Part shown: piece after piece, positions 1 to 6,252 of the stretch | Position numbering within the stretch: position 1 is the first letter of the stretch | How the letters are laid out: each line of letters starts with the position of its first letter | Assembly: GCA_004524385.1 (NCBI GenBank) | Contig: SDNM01000021.1 | Span: 1 to 10,889 of the forward strand | Direction of reading: 5' to 3' | Source of the DNA: Promethearchaeota archaeon | GTDB lineage: Archaea > Asgardarchaeota > Lokiarchaeia > Sigyniarchaeales > SOKP01 | DNA: 10,889 nucleotides | Position numbers and translations under genes: made by a program | Notes under the pieces: model-generated | Seen by the model: only the letters and a program-made list of their open reading frames with translations | What the model was told of the DNA's origin: nothing | The model's database searches: none

Positions 1-396
1 ATTTGGCGTTAATTACGGGCTTATGATAAATGCGTCTGACATTTTTGATAACAATATAAGTAAAATTATTACAATTACCGTTGTGGACACTACTGCCCCC
101 ACTTGGGATCAGGAACCAACCAACCAATTAGTCGAATTCGGCTACGGATTAAACTATGATGTGAATGCTTCCGATCTTTTTGGAATAAAGGGATATTGGA
201 TTAATGACACGACGAATTTTACCATTGATTCAGGTAGCGGTATAATAACTAACAACACAGTTCTTTCATTTGGCGTTAATTACGGGCTTATGATAAATGC
301 GTCTGACATTTTTGATAACAATATAAGTAAAATTATTACAATTACCGTTGTGGACACTACTGCCCCCACTTGGGATCAGGAACCAACCAACCAATT
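1..396 (+). repeat. 267-bp tandem repeat inside the surface protein gene
   Basis: Positions 1-129 and 268-396 are identical base for base, a period of 267 bp (89 codons). Similarity continues beyond this with scattered changes. Identity at synonymous sites points to recent duplication or gene conversion. More copies probably lie upstream of the window. Confidence 0.92.
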
Positions 397-790
397 CGTC
401 GAATTCGGCTACGGATTTAACTATGATTTAAACGCTTCTGATCTTTCTGGAATAGATTCTTTGTCTTGGTGGGTAAACGACACTATTAATTTCGATATTA
501 ATGACACTGGCGTACTTACTAATAGAATAATTCCTCTAAGTGTAGGTGTGTATTGGTTAGAAGTACGGATTAATGATACTCACAACAACCAACTTAGTGG
601 GTTTTTTAAAATTACTGTGTGGAGAGACATTATAGCTATTAGCATTGATAATGATGATGATGATGACGATGACGATGGTAAAAAAGCAGAAGCAATTCCC
701 GGATATAGGTTATATCTTATAATTGGTACAATATGCGTTATATCTGCTATTCTAGTTAAAAAGCAAAAAAGACCCAAGCGCCAAAATTAA
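2..790 (+). CDS. Repeat-containing cell-surface protein, C-terminal part (5' end outside window)
   Basis: The reading frame is open from the first bases of the window, so only the last 262 or so residues are seen. They consist of Ig/cadherin-like repeats of 89 residues, each carrying a VVDTTAPTWDQEP-like linker, N-[ST]-type sequons and Asn/Asp-rich strands. A less similar final repeat follows. After that come a run of about ten Asp residues, an IPGY motif, one hydrophobic helix (about 18 residues) and a Lys/Arg-rich tail ending KRPKRQN. Known: archaeal surface proteins often end in an acidic or Ser/Thr linker, a short PG-type motif, a membrane helix and a basic tail, which anchor or sort the protein. 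Inferred: an S-layer-associated or adhesin-like protein outside the cell, possibly with a Loki-CTERM-type signal. Ligand and full length cannot be seen. Confidence 0.8.
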   Translation, partial: FGVNYGLMINASDIFDNNISKIITITVVDTTAPTWDQEPTNQLVEFGYGLNYDVNASDLFGIKGYWINDTTNFTIDSGSGIITNNTVLSFGVNYGLMINASDIFDNNISKIITITVVDTTAPTWDQEPTNQFVEFGYGFNYDLNASDLSGIDSLSWWVNDTINFDINDTGVLTNRIIPLSVGVYWLEVRINDTHNNQLSGFFKITVWRDIIAISIDNDDDDDDDDGKKAEAIPGYRLYLIIGTICVISAILVKKQKRPKRQN

Positions 791-807
791 TTAAAAGCTA
801 AATCAAC

Positions 808-830
808 TTTTTTTCTTTTTTTTATATTTT
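808..830 (+). terminator. T-rich transcription terminator of the surface protein gene
   Basis: Two T-runs (7 and 8 T, separated by one C) begin 17 bp after the stop codon and are followed by further T-rich sequence. T-rich tracts without a hairpin are the usual archaeal intrinsic terminator. The gene downstream is convergent. Confidence 0.6.
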
Positions 831-900
831 TATATTTTGATATCTTAATAATATTATAATATTAGAAAAGATTAATTTTGTACTTAATAATTTTTAAAGA

Positions 901-925
901 AAATTTATCTCATAGAGATAAATTT
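901..925. terminator. Perfect 11-bp inverted repeat in the convergent spacer
   Basis: AAATTTATCTC, a 3-nt loop (ATA) and GAGATAAATTT form a perfect hairpin between two convergent genes. Read on the minus strand, the stem is followed directly by T-rich sequence (TCTTT). This would suit termination of the aIF6 transcript, about 80 bp after its stop codon. It could instead be a binding site for a dimeric regulator. An additional T8 run lies at 951-958 on the plus strand. The rest of 791-1004 is featureless AT-rich DNA. Confidence 0.45.
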
Positions 926-1004
926 AAGTAATTATAAACTGGTTATAATATTTTTTTTAAATAAATATATTATCACGAGAATATATGAGCAAAATTAAAG
1001 CTTT

Positions 1005-1688
1005 TTAAAGTCCTAGAACTGATGTAAGCCTCATTAATTCTGGTCCAGTTGAATCCATGCCAAAAATCCCACTTTTGTCATTAACTATCGCACCCGCACT
1101 AAGATATGGAATACCTCGATTGATGGTGCTTACATCAGTTTCCACTTTTAAGATTGATGAGATCTTCTCAATTTCATCGTCATTAGCAAGAGGATGGACT
1201 AAACAGCCGTTATTATTTGCTATGGATATTGAACCTGGAAGAGAAGAGCCTGCAAATTCAAATACTTCAGTTTCAATATTTAAAATATCTTCTATTTGTT
1301 TTCTATAATCTTTTAAAAATGAGCTAATAATTGCACCCTTATCGTTGCAAAGTATTAGGTTTCCAAATGCATTATCTAAGGAATTGAGAATTCCGATTTG
1401 AGTTGACTCTCCAATATTTGATTTCAGCACGTTAAATTCATCTTCCTTTATGATATTCGGTACTATAATTCCGTATTTGTTTGATGCAGTGTATATTCCT
1501 AATAGATTAGAATTGTTTATAGTTAAAGGAAATAACGGTTCGTTAAAAACTGATTTGAACTTTTTAAGTATTGGTTTTAATAGAAGATGAGGATATAAAA
1601 CATACGAATTATTTGCTGCTAAATAAACGCCTATTAAATTATTTCCAAAAACTTGAGCTTTAAGAATAGACAACGATTTAATTTCCAC
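1005..1688 (-). CDS. eif6: Translation initiation factor aIF6 (ribosome anti-association factor)
   Basis: The protein has 227 residues, close to the usual length of about 220 for aIF6/eIF6. It shows the repeated pentein-type pattern: segments such as NLIGVYLAANNSYVLYP, NLLGIYTASNKYGIIVPNI and NGCLVHPLAND recur along the chain as five pseudo-repeats. Known: aIF6 binds the large subunit near L14/L24e, blocks joining with the small subunit and takes part in late 50S maturation. The start appears to be GTG at 1688; no in-frame ATG precedes the conserved first strand and no clear Shine-Dalgarno is visible. It is the last gene of the minus-strand cluster, 35 bp after L31e, an order conserved in many archaea. 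Confidence 0.95.
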   Translation of the reverse strand: MEIKSLSILKAQVFGNNLIGVYLAANNSYVLYPHLLLKPILKKFKSVFNEPLFPLTINNSNLLGIYTASNKYGIIVPNIIKEDEFNVLKSNIGESTQIGILNSLDNAFGNLILCNDKGAIISSFLKDYRKQIEDILNIETEVFEFAGSSLPGSISIANNNGCLVHPLANDDEIEKISSILKVETDVSTINRGIPYLSAGAIVNDKSGIFGMDSTGPELMRLTSVLGL

Positions 1689-1723
1689 CGAAACTATATT
1701 TTAAAAGTAGTAAAGTTATAATC

Positions 1724-2224
1724 TCAGGCGAGATATACAACAACTAATCCATCAATATTCTTTGTTGCTCTTACTTTCAATTTTCGAGGGGGTTTTTGAG
1801 CTCCCCGTTCCCAAATCTTCTCGTTTACTTCTTGTGAAATTATTAAAGATTCCGGTTTAAAATGGCGATCTAAATATTCCCGTAAGTATCTGATCGATTT
1901 CTTTGCCCATTTCTTTCTAGGACCTCTTCGCGCTTTCACGATAGGTATATTATATAGTCGTTCGTCAATAATCTCTTCTTTGGGGGCTTCAACTTCTTCT
2001 AACTCTTCTTCAATTTCTTCCTCAAATATTTCTTCGATTTCTTGCTCTTCAGAAATCTCTTCTATTTCAAATTCTTCAATTTCTTCAATTTCTTCTTCAA
2101 CTATTTCTTCTTGAATCTCTTCAGCATCCAATTCTTGATCCGATGAACCTTCGATTTCTTTAACTTCCTCCAACTCTTGTTCTAAATCATCTAAACTAAT
2201 TTCTTTACTTTTTTTTTTCGCCAT
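1724..2224 (-). CDS. rpl31e: Large-subunit ribosomal protein L31e with acidic N-terminal extension
   Basis: Residues about 87-166 are a typical L31e: ERLYNIPIVKARRGPRKKWA, then a basic helix, the IWERG segment, PPRKLKVRA and the C-terminal VVVYLA strand. L31e sits near the polypeptide exit tunnel of the large subunit. Archaeal L31e is normally about 80-95 residues long, but this one has 166. After a basic start (MAKKKSKE), residues 11-86 consist almost wholly of Glu, Asp and Ile in an imperfect EEIEE-type pattern, predicted as a long acidic helix or disordered tail. The ATG at 2224 opens the frame with no stop or alternative start before the core domain, and no other ORF fits the extension. 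It lies 20 bp after L39e. The role of the extension is unknown. Confidence 0.93.
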   Translation of the reverse strand: MAKKKSKEISLDDLEQELEEVKEIEGSSDQELDAEEIQEEIVEEEIEEIEEFEIEEISEEQEIEEIFEEEIEEELEEVEAPKEEIIDERLYNIPIVKARRGPRKKWAKKSIRYLREYLDRHFKPESLIISQEVNEKIWERGAQKPPRKLKVRATKNIDGLVVVYLA

Positions 2225-2244
2225 TTTTTTTCAATTTTTTCTGT

Positions 2245-2406
2245 TTAATCTTTCTTCAGTTTGGTATTTCTCCATTCTCTTCTCGTATAAGGACTAGTTT
2301 TAATTTTACCCCCTGTCTTCATTGTAACCCAACTTGGAATGGATTTACTCTGATTCAGCTTTTTAGCTCTTCTTACTTTAGAGGGTAAGTCTTTATTTCT
2401 TGCCAT
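2245..2406 (-). CDS. rpl39e: Large-subunit ribosomal protein L39e
   Basis: A 53-residue ORF starting MARNKDLPSKVRRAKKLNQS and ending in WRNTKLKKD. It is highly basic and matches the usual 50-51-residue L39e pattern: MARNK start, P.WV.MKT in the middle, and RR.WR.TKL at the end. L39e lines the wall of the exit tunnel. The ATG is at 2406 and the stop at 2245. It lies between PDCD5 (20 bp upstream) and L31e (20 bp downstream), the common archaeal order. It is easily missed because of its size. Confidence 0.95.
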   Translation of the reverse strand: MARNKDLPSKVRRAKKLNQSKSIPSWVTMKTGGKIKTSPYTRREWRNTKLKKD

Positions 2407-2426
2407 AATATAATTTTTATCTCTCT

Positions 2427-2771
2427 TTAGATTGTTTGATTAAATTTTTTAATTTTAAAATCTTTTTTCTTACCTGAAAGTTGTTCTAACAACTTTTTAA
2501 AAGCTGCATCCGATAATGGACCTCTTAATCTTCCTGCTTGAGCTAGTTGTATTAATTGAATTTCAATTTCTTGGGCAAATTCAGGCTTAACAATTCGAAT
2601 GTTTTCTAATCGTTGTCTTCCTTCTTGTGAAAGTATCTTTCTCATTATTTGATACTTACGAGCTTCAAAATCTTGCTTTTGAGCCTCAGCTATTTGTTGC
2701 TGAGCGACTTGTTGTTGCAACTCTTGTAATTTCTTCCTTCTTAATTCTTCTAATTTTTCTTCGTCACTCAA
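2427..2771 (-). CDS. pdcd5: PDCD5-family DNA-binding protein
   Basis: The 114-residue protein has a charged Gln/Glu-rich N-terminal helix (about residues 1-45). A compact helical core follows, with the family motifs ILSQEGRQRLENIRIVKPEF and an LIQLAQAGRL-like segment, then a basic tail. This is the archaeal PDCD5/TFAR19 family, found next to S19e and L39e in many archaea; its molecular role is not settled. The best start is TTG at 2771, giving MSDEEKLEELRRKKLQ. No in-frame ATG or GTG lies upstream before the S19e stop 15 bp away, so a rare TTG start seems real. Confidence 0.92.
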   Translation of the reverse strand: MSDEEKLEELRRKKLQELQQQVAQQQIAEAQKQDFEARKYQIMRKILSQEGRQRLENIRIVKPEFAQEIEIQLIQLAQAGRLRGPLSDAAFKKLLEQLSGKKKDFKIKKFNQTI

Positions 2772-2786
2772 AATAAAACCCGCAAA

Positions 2787-3212
2787 TTAGCTTTTATTTC
2801 TTGAAATAGAATATCCTGTTCTTTCTAATAAGCTTCTTCCTTCATTAGAAAGAATTCTGCCATTTTTTTCTGTTTTTTCAATTAAATTAGCATTTTCTAA
2901 TTGCTGTAATGCCACTCTTATGATTTTTCCGCTTCCTTTCGCACTATGTTTTAAACCAGAACCCTTTTTATTCCTGCCACCATATTTCTTTCTTAATCGA
3001 TTTACTCCGATTGGTCCAAATTTATTAATTTTTCTTAATAATGATGCACATCGGACATACCAAAATGTATCATGATTAACTGGTGCTAATTCCTTAAAAA
3101 ATGCGGTCTTCCAAAATTCCGAACCATTTGGAGCATTGATTTCAGGGTATTCTTTTAGTTTTTCAGCAACTGCTTGAATAAACGTAGATGGGTCAATGAT
3201 GTATATCGACAT
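2787..3212 (-). CDS. rps19e: Small-subunit ribosomal protein S19e
   Basis: The protein has 141 residues, typical for archaeal S19e. Visible family features are the FIQAVAEKLKEYPEI N-terminal helix, WYVRCASLLRKI, the Gly/Lys-rich loop RKKYGGRNKKGSG, and the C-terminal winged-helix part with IRVALQQLENANLIEK and GR.LSNEGRSLLE. S19e is in the head of the 30S subunit and is needed for its maturation. The ATG is at 3212. It is the promoter-proximal gene of the minus-strand ribosomal cluster and diverges from the YhbY-Rpp21-Nep1 operon across a 95-bp AT-rich spacer. Confidence 0.95.
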   Translation of the reverse strand: MSIYIIDPSTFIQAVAEKLKEYPEINAPNGSEFWKTAFFKELAPVNHDTFWYVRCASLLRKINKFGPIGVNRLRKKYGGRNKKGSGLKHSAKGSGKIIRVALQQLENANLIEKTEKNGRILSNEGRSLLERTGYSISRNKS

Positions 3213-3307
3213 ATGCTAATATCTTTAATTCATATTTCTTATTTATTATTATAATATTTTGTAAAATCAATAGAAAATTAAAAATTTTATTATTTTAAGA
3301 ACAAGAA
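3213..3307. promoter_or_regulatory. Divergent promoter region of the two ribosome-biogenesis operons
   Basis: The 95-bp AT-rich spacer must hold both promoters. A TATA-like stretch for the minus strand lies around 3238-3256 (ATTATAATAATAAATA on that strand), 25-45 bp before the S19e ATG. For the plus strand, an AAATTTTATTAT stretch near 3283-3294 lies shortly before the YhbY-like ATG. Neither gene has a recognisable Shine-Dalgarno, so short-leader or leaderless mRNAs are likely. Confidence 0.5.
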
Positions 3308-3580
3308 ATGGGTTATACTAGGGAATTTAAAAAAGTACTTTTATCAGAACCGCACGCAACTCTAGGAAAGAATGGTATTACTGATGAATTCATAATTCAT
3401 ATCTCTAAATTGCTTAAGAGATATAAAATAATTAAAATTAAAGCACTAAAATCTATTGCTATAAAATCAAATATAAAAGAAATTGCTCATAACATTTCTA
3501 AAAACACAGAATCCTATTTATTAGATGTGCGTGGATTCACATTTATCATTTCTAAAAATCCAATTGAAAAAAACCAATAG
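3308..3580 (+). CDS. CRM-domain (YhbY-like) RNA-binding protein
   Basis: The protein has 90 residues and is a single CRM/YhbY domain. It shows the GKNGIT loop (the family's GxxG-type RNA-contact loop), an LLKRYKIIKIKAL strand, and a final LDVRGFTFIISK strand matching the RG.T.I..K signature. Known: YhbY-type proteins associate with pre-50S particles, and in archaea the gene commonly neighbours S19e and the RNase P Rpp21 gene. The start is the ATG at 3308. It is the first gene of a plus-strand operon, 24 bp before Rpp21, and the mRNA probably has almost no leader. Confidence 0.88.
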   Translation: MGYTREFKKVLLSEPHATLGKNGITDEFIIHISKLLKRYKIIKIKALKSIAIKSNIKEIAHNISKNTESYLLDVRGFTFIISKNPIEKNQ

Positions 3581-3604
3581 AATTTAATTTTAAATACATA
3601 TCAA

Positions 3605-3928
3605 ATGTCTAATTCTAAACGTTTAATTAAACAGATCGCAAGAAATAGAATAAATTTCTTATTTCAAAGAGCTCACGAAATATTTCATGAAAATAAGAGG
3701 TTAAGTAATAGATATGTATATTTAGCTCGCCGTTACGCTCAGCGAGCCAGAATTAAAATTCCATTTGAATGGAAAAAACGCATATGTAATAAATGTAAAT
3801 CATTTTTATATCCAGGGCTAAATTGCAGGATAAGAATGCAATCTCGAAAAGGAAAGGGCTCACATGTTTCTTTAACCTGTTTTGAGTGTAATAAAACAAC
3901 GCGATATTTTATTAAAACAAAGAATTAA
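3605..3928 (+). CDS. rnp4: Ribonuclease P protein component 4 (Rpp21/Rpr2 family)
   Basis: The protein has 107 residues. An Arg/Lys-rich helical N-terminal half (residues 1-57, with RINFLFQRAHEIF and RYVYLARRYAQRARIKI) is followed by a zinc ribbon: CNKC at about 61-64 and a second pair CFEC at about 96-99. The first pair is followed by a YPGLNCRIR segment, the hallmark of archaeal Rnp4. It acts with Rpp29 on the specificity domain of RNase P RNA in tRNA 5' maturation. It lies between the YhbY-like gene (24 bp) and nep1 (43 bp). The RNase P RNA itself is not in this window. Confidence 0.93.
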   Translation: MSNSKRLIKQIARNRINFLFQRAHEIFHENKRLSNRYVYLARRYAQRARIKIPFEWKKRICNKCKSFLYPGLNCRIRMQSRKGKGSHVSLTCFECNKTTRYFIKTKN

Positions 3929-3971
3929 TTGAATAATATGTATTTCTAATAAGAAAAATCATAAATTAATC

Positions 3972-4646
3972 ATGCCATTGATCATTATTTTAGTAGAATG
4001 TGGACTTGAATTAATTCCTAAGCAAATTCGCAATCAACCTTCTGTAAAAAGAAATTTAAAAGTTAAAAAATATTATTCACTGCTTTTAGATAACGCCTTA
4101 CATCATTCCGCTATGAAAAACCTTAAAAATCATGAGAAAAGAGGGCGTCCTGATATTACCCATATTTGTTTGCTCAATGCACTGGGGTCTCCTTTAAATA
4201 AGAGTGGAAATCTAAAGATATACGTTCATACAATTCATAATAGAATCTTTGATATAAATCCAGAGATTAGAATTGCAAGAAATTATAATCGGTTTAAAGG
4301 ATTAATAGGAAAAACATTATTAGAGGGAGATATAATTATTAAAGATAAAACATTAATCTCTCAAGTAGATGGAAATTTAAATGACCTAATAAAACCCATT
4401 GAAAATTCAGAAATACTATTATTTTCAAGTAGGGGATCATTAATTAAAAGCCATCAAAATTTATTTCTAAAAAACTCGTCTAAAAACTATATTGCAATTA
4501 TTGGAGGCTTTCAAAAAGGGAGTTTTTCAAAAGAGATCTTATCATTATCAGATAATTTAATATCTATTTCAAAACATCAATTAGATGCATGGGTGGTTAT
4601 AAATAGAATAATTACTTACTATGAAATTTCGCATAGTTTAATTTAA
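3972..4646 (+). CDS. nep1: rRNA small-subunit pseudouridine methyltransferase Nep1 (Emg1)
   Basis: The 224-residue SPOUT-fold protein shows the family landmarks: N-terminal LIIILVECGLELIP, the KRGRPDITHICLLNALGSPL signature (about residues 56-75), IYVHTIHNRIFDI, the Gly-rich IGGFQKGSFS cofactor-binding loop, and the C-terminal LDAWVVINRIITYYE helix. Nep1 N1-methylates a pseudouridine in the small-subunit rRNA decoding region with S-adenosylmethionine and assists 30S assembly. It is the last protein gene of the operon, followed 35 bp later by tRNA-Gly. The start is ATG 3972, with no Shine-Dalgarno. Confidence 0.94.
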   Translation: MPLIIILVECGLELIPKQIRNQPSVKRNLKVKKYYSLLLDNALHHSAMKNLKNHEKRGRPDITHICLLNALGSPLNKSGNLKIYVHTIHNRIFDINPEIRIARNYNRFKGLIGKTLLEGDIIIKDKTLISQVDGNLNDLIKPIENSEILLFSSRGSLIKSHQNLFLKNSSKNYIAIIGGFQKGSFSKEILSLSDNLISISKHQLDAWVVINRIITYYEISHSLI

Positions 4647-4649
4647 ATA

Positions 4650-4660
4650 AAAAATTATAC
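4650..4660 (+). promoter_or_regulatory. TATA-like box of tRNA-Gly
   Basis: AAAAATTATAC lies 22-32 bp before the first base of tRNA-Gly, the expected distance for an archaeal TATA box. It begins immediately after the nep1 stop codon. Confidence 0.5.
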
Positions 4661-4681
4661 GTTATTAATATAAATAATTCT

Positions 4682-4753
4682 GCGCTCTTAGTATAGTGGT
4701 AAGAATCTCGGGTTTCCAACCCGAGGACCCGGGTTCAATTCCCGGAGGGCGCA
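4682..4753 (+). tRNA. tRNA-Gly (anticodon UCC), intronless
   Basis: The acceptor stem GCGCTCT pairs with AGGGCGC, with one G-T wobble. The anticodon arm TCGGG-TTTCCAA-CCCGA places TCC at 34-36. The T arm is CCGGG-TTCAATT-CCCGG, and the discriminator is A. The 3' CCA is not encoded, so it must be added after transcription. This differs from the tRNA-Phe in the same window. Confidence 0.95.
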
Positions 4754-4760
4754 TTTTTTT
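4754..4760 (+). terminator. T7 run ending the tRNA-Gly transcript
   Basis: Seven T directly after the discriminator base, followed by more T-rich sequence, is a typical archaeal terminator. The following AT-rich spacer to 4984 shows only a short palindrome with a trailing T-run (CCTTAA/TTAAGG at 4904-4917) and no gene. Confidence 0.65.
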
Positions 4761-4995
4761 ATTCATTCTTCTTTCTTTCTAAATATTATAACATATTAAA
4801 CTTAAATTATATAAAGTAAAAAAATAAATTGATGAATTCCTATGATTTTTTCAAAAAAATGACTTAAAATAAACTTTTACATTCCTTAGCCAAAAAATTT
4901 CATCCTTAATTTTAAGGTTATTTTTTACTTTTCAACCGAATATCATAAATCCAAATTTATTATCTCTGCTTATTTATTAATTATTAAAGATAAGT

Positions 4996-5010
4996 GAGAT
5001 ATATTTATAA
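4996..5010 (+). promoter_or_regulatory. Promoter (TATA box) of the radical SAM gene
   Basis: GAGATATATTTATAA ends 14 bp before the ATG at 5025. With initiation about 25 bp downstream of the TATA centre, transcription would start at or next to the start codon, so a leaderless mRNA is likely. No Shine-Dalgarno is present. Confidence 0.45.
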
Positions 5011-5024
5011 AAATTAGTCTGATA

Positions 5025-6164
5025 ATGGTAAAATATATTAATAGGGAATTCAAAACGGCATTGAATAAGCTAAAATTTCCTGATTCTTGGTTTTGGGCAA
5101 GATATACAATAAATCCCTATTCTGGCTGTGAGCATGCTTGTGTATATTGTGATGCCCGGAGTAATCGTTATTATTTACAAGAAATACAGGATTTTGAGAA
5201 TGAAGTCATAATTAAGACTGATATTGATAAAAAATTAGATTTAAGAATCAAAAGAGCTAGAACCCTATTGCCAGATGTAGTAGCTATGGGTGGAGTCAAT
5301 GATTCATATCAGCAAATTGAGAAAAAGGCTGAAAATACAATGAAAATCTTGAAAGTATTTTTCAAATATAAATTTCCTGTTTGCATTTCTACAAAATCGA
5401 ATTTAATTATAAGAGATCTTGAACTCTTCGAAAAAATTGCCACTAATACTTGGTGTGCTATAGGATTCTCTATTACCACCATGGATGAAGAATTAGCGAG
5501 ATTTCTCGAGCCCTTCTCGTCAACACCAGAGGAACGTCTTGAAGCTTTAAAAATAATTAAAAAAAAAGCTCCGAATGTTCAAGTTGGCATAAATTTTATG
5601 CCAATTATTCCTTTTTTATGTGATACTAATAAGAATTTAGATAAAGTGATTCGGAAATCAAGTGAAGCTGGTGCTGAATTTGTATTATTTAGTGGTTTGA
5701 CATTAAGGGATTCTCAGAAAGATTTTTTTATTAAAAAATTGAAAAAAAGCAATTATAAAGACGCGGTTCAACCATTATTAGATTTATATAATGGAAAGAA
5801 AGAGAACTGGCAAGAATACTATATGAGATTAAATAAAAAATTGCTAAATCTATGTAAAAAATATAATTTACAAGTTAGAATGAAACGTTGGATACCTAAA
5901 GATTACCGAAAATGGAATTATAAAATATCAGAACTTTTGCTAAATAAGGAATATAAGGATTCATTAGAAGGAAAATCAGATAGTTCAATGAAATGGGCAG
6001 GATTAAATCTAAATAATTTAGAAGAATCAATTCTAGATGTTTATAAGAGAGGAGAGATGCCAAAATTAAGAAATTTTAATTCTAAAATTATTAAATTTAT
6101 TACTCCCTATTTAAACAGAAGTAAGGATTTGAACCTAAAAAAAGGATTGGATAAATTTTTATGA
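5025..6164 (+). CDS. SPL-like radical SAM protein (COG1533 type)
   Basis: The protein has 379 residues. The segment INPYSGCEHACVYCDARSN (about residues 29-47) carries the CX3CX2C cluster motif that binds the [4Fe-4S] centre of radical SAM enzymes. A partial TIM barrel follows, with MGGVNDSYQ, CISTKSNLI, IGFSITTMDEELARFLEP and VGINFMPIIPFL in the order seen in spore photoproduct lyase-like proteins. The C-terminal 150 residues are Lys-rich and less conserved. Known: COG1533 proteins are widespread in archaea that make no spores, so DNA photoproduct repair should not be assumed; the substrate is unknown. The gene stands alone, has its own promoter, and converges on the membrane-protein operon across 88 bp. 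Confidence 0.9.
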   Translation: MVKYINREFKTALNKLKFPDSWFWARYTINPYSGCEHACVYCDARSNRYYLQEIQDFENEVIIKTDIDKKLDLRIKRARTLLPDVVAMGGVNDSYQQIEKKAENTMKILKVFFKYKFPVCISTKSNLIIRDLELFEKIATNTWCAIGFSITTMDEELARFLEPFSSTPEERLEALKIIKKKAPNVQVGINFMPIIPFLCDTNKNLDKVIRKSSEAGAEFVLFSGLTLRDSQKDFFIKKLKKSNYKDAVQPLLDLYNGKKENWQEYYMRLNKKLLNLCKKYNLQVRMKRWIPKDYRKWNYKISELLLNKEYKDSLEGKSDSSMKWAGLNLNNLEESILDVYKRGEMPKLRNFNSKIIKFITPYLNRSKDLNLKKGLDKFL

Positions 6165-6252
6165 TTAGTTAAATGATTTAGAGATTAAACTAAAAGTGGT
6201 AAAGTTCTTATTTGCGATAGTAAAGGAAAAAATTTACTAGAAAACAAAAACA

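Noticed and set aside
580..777. Minus-strand frame with a poly-Ser run
   Set aside because: It is the antisense of the poly-Asp linker of the surface protein (GAT repeats read as Ser codons).
1057..1308. 83-residue plus-strand frame
   Set aside because: It lies entirely within the aIF6 gene on the other strand and has no family features.
1724..2224. Acidic part of L31e as a separate gene or a frameshift fusion
   Set aside because: The frame is continuous from ATG to stop, with no second start codon signal or stop between the acidic part and the core.
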